From contig NZ_KL585414.1 in NCBI RefSeq assembly GCF_000721935.1, positions 188,449 through 195,657 on the forward strand: a DNA stretch of 7,209 nucleotides, given 5' to 3'. The notes under the pieces are model-generated. The model searched no databases and was not told the origin of the DNA. It saw only the letters and a program-made list of their open reading frames with translations. The stretch's first letter is position 1, and each line of letters begins with the position of its first letter. The position numbers were made by a program, and so were the translations under genes. Of the stretch, positions 6,695-7,209 are shown piece after piece. The stretch comes from Streptomyces sp. NRRL WC-3549 (GTDB lineage Bacteria > Actinomycetota > Actinomycetes > Streptomycetales > Streptomycetaceae).

Positions 6695-6710
6695 GTCGAA
6701 TTGTTTCGAC
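6695..6710. promoter_or_regulatory. Inverted repeat between the two divergent promoters
   Basis: GTCGAA-TTGT-TTCGAC is a perfect 6-bp inverted repeat in an AT-richer stretch, between the -35 boxes of the leftward and rightward promoters. An overlapping alternative pairing TTGT-TTCG-ACAA (6701-6712) also exists. The position suits an activator or second repressor acting on both promoters. No known factor is recognised. Confidence 0.35.
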
Positions 6711-6733
6711 AACAAGAGTTCGGAACCGGTGTG

Positions 6734-6762
6734 TTGACCGACGAGACTTGACGCTCTACGGT
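6734..6762 (+). promoter_or_regulatory. Candidate rightward promoter divergent from GH48
   Basis: TTGACC (6734-6739), a 17-nt spacer and TACGGT (6757-6762) make a good match to the Streptomyces vegetative promoter pattern. Transcription would start near 6769, just before the second CebR-like box, and about 69 nt before the ATG at 6838. The layout mirrors the GH48 side. Confidence 0.62.
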
Positions 6763-6775
6763 CAAGCCACACCAG

Positions 6776-6789
6776 TGGGAGCGGTTCCA
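6776..6789. promoter_or_regulatory. CebR-like operator (two mismatches) of the rightward promoter
   Basis: TGGGAGCGGTTCCA differs from the perfect CebR box at two positions (9 and 11) in one half-site. It lies immediately downstream of the predicted rightward transcription start, the same relative place as the perfect box on the GH48 side. One degenerate half suggests weaker binding, or drift after loss of the regulated gene. Confidence 0.75.
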
Positions 6790-6837
6790 CCAGACGACGT
6801 GCCGTAGGGGTACGCCGGACCTGTAAAGGAGTCGCTC

Positions 6838-7149
6838 ATGCGACATCCGCACGTATCGCACCTGCACCAGCTGCTCCTGCGAGCGGTGCCCGCCGCGGTC
6901 GGCCGTACCGCCGTCGCCGTGTCGGCGGCTTCCGGATCCGCCTCCGTACCCACGGGTGGGACACCGTGCGCGTACGTCTCCGGGGCGGTTCCACGGCCCG
7001 AGGAGCGACGACCGGCCCGCACCCGGCGCACCCACGCTCGACGGCACGCCACGCAAGGCGGATCACGCACGGGATCCGGACCGCTCCGGCCGATCAGGCC
7101 GACTGGAGTTCCCCGCCCCCGTATCCCCGAACAAGGAGTGCCCGGCTGA
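6838..7149 (+). CDS. Unrecognised ORF under the divergent cellulose-type promoter; possible remnant of a cellulase gene
   Basis: This is a 103-codon frame from ATG 6838 to TGA at 7147-7149. AAAGGAG at 6825-6831 with a 6-nt spacer is a very good ribosome binding site, and promoter and operator are in place, so the start looks used or recently used. The first 35 or so residues loosely resemble an export signal (LLLRAVPAAVGRTAVAVSAASGSA). After that the translation is Arg/Pro/Thr-rich, third-position GC falls, and no CBM2 or catalytic motif appears in any of the three rightward frames. In other Streptomyces a GH6 cellulase is commonly divergent from GH48; this could be a truncated or decayed relic of such a gene. 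It could also be a short unknown exported protein. Confidence 0.35.
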   Translation: MRHPHVSHLHQLLLRAVPAAVGRTAVAVSAASGSASVPTGGTPCAYVSGAVPRPEERRPARTRRTHARRHATQGGSRTGSGPLRPIRPTGVPRPRIPEQGVPG

Positions 7150-7209
7150 CCTGGACCCACAGCCCCGCGGAAGGCGGGAGAGAACACCACCACCGGAACC
7201 GGACCTGCC
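7150..7209. other. Right edge: no recognisable gene
   Basis: The last 60 bases hold no start or domain that I can assign. A short hairpin (CCCGC at 7164-7168 with GCGGG at 7174-7178, loop GGAAG) could be a weak terminator after the rightward ORF. All three rightward frames stay open or end without recognisable protein. Confidence 0.3.

Noticed and set aside
6762..7193. 143-codon leftward frame across the rightward promoter region
   Set aside because: It runs over the operator and promoter, the translation is Arg/Gly/Pro-rich with no domain, and no ribosome binding site is seen.
1..7209. CRISPR arrays, tRNA or rRNA genes, insertion sequences, phage attachment sites
   Set aside because: No regularly spaced repeats, cloverleaf-like segments, transposase motifs or flanking repeats were seen by eye on either strand.

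Overview
The window looks like a chromosomal segment of a Streptomyces or close actinobacterial relative. Overall GC is very high, codons almost always end in G or C, long shadow ORFs lie opposite the real genes, and the cellulase promoters carry the Streptomyces-type cellulose-utilisation operator. There is no tRNA, rRNA, insertion sequence or CRISPR array.

Layout: at the left edge, the 3' end of an AraC-family regulator reads rightwards (3-413). Every other confident gene reads leftwards. From right to left these are: a large secreted GH48 cellulase with an N-terminal CBM2 (3622-6573); a DinB/DUF664 protein (2926-3441); a membrane-anchored DUF4230 protein (2151-2849); a secreted TNT-domain (NAD+ glycohydrolase-type) protein (1333-2010); a 77-residue protein 5 bp downstream of it (1094-1327), proposed here as its immunity factor; and a second DinB-superfamily protein (353-883), whose 3' end overlaps the AraC gene tail to tail.

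The right end is a divergent control region (6574-6837). It has two back-to-back promoters, each with a CebR-type operator just downstream of its -10: a perfect TGGGAGCGCTCCCA on the GH48 side and a two-mismatch copy on the rightward side. The rightward promoter has a good ribosome binding site and an ATG at 6838, but the 103-codon frame behind it is not recognisable as a cellulase. It may be a remnant, or a gene I do not know.

Two points stand out. The GH48 gene has a TTA leucine codon at position 11, the only in-frame TTA I found in the leftward genes, inside a cluster of rare AGA/CGA codons; this predicts bldA-tRNA dependence layered on cellobiose-responsive repression. The TNT protein and the small gene behind it form a compact candidate toxin-immunity pair outside a type VII secretion polymorphic-toxin setting.
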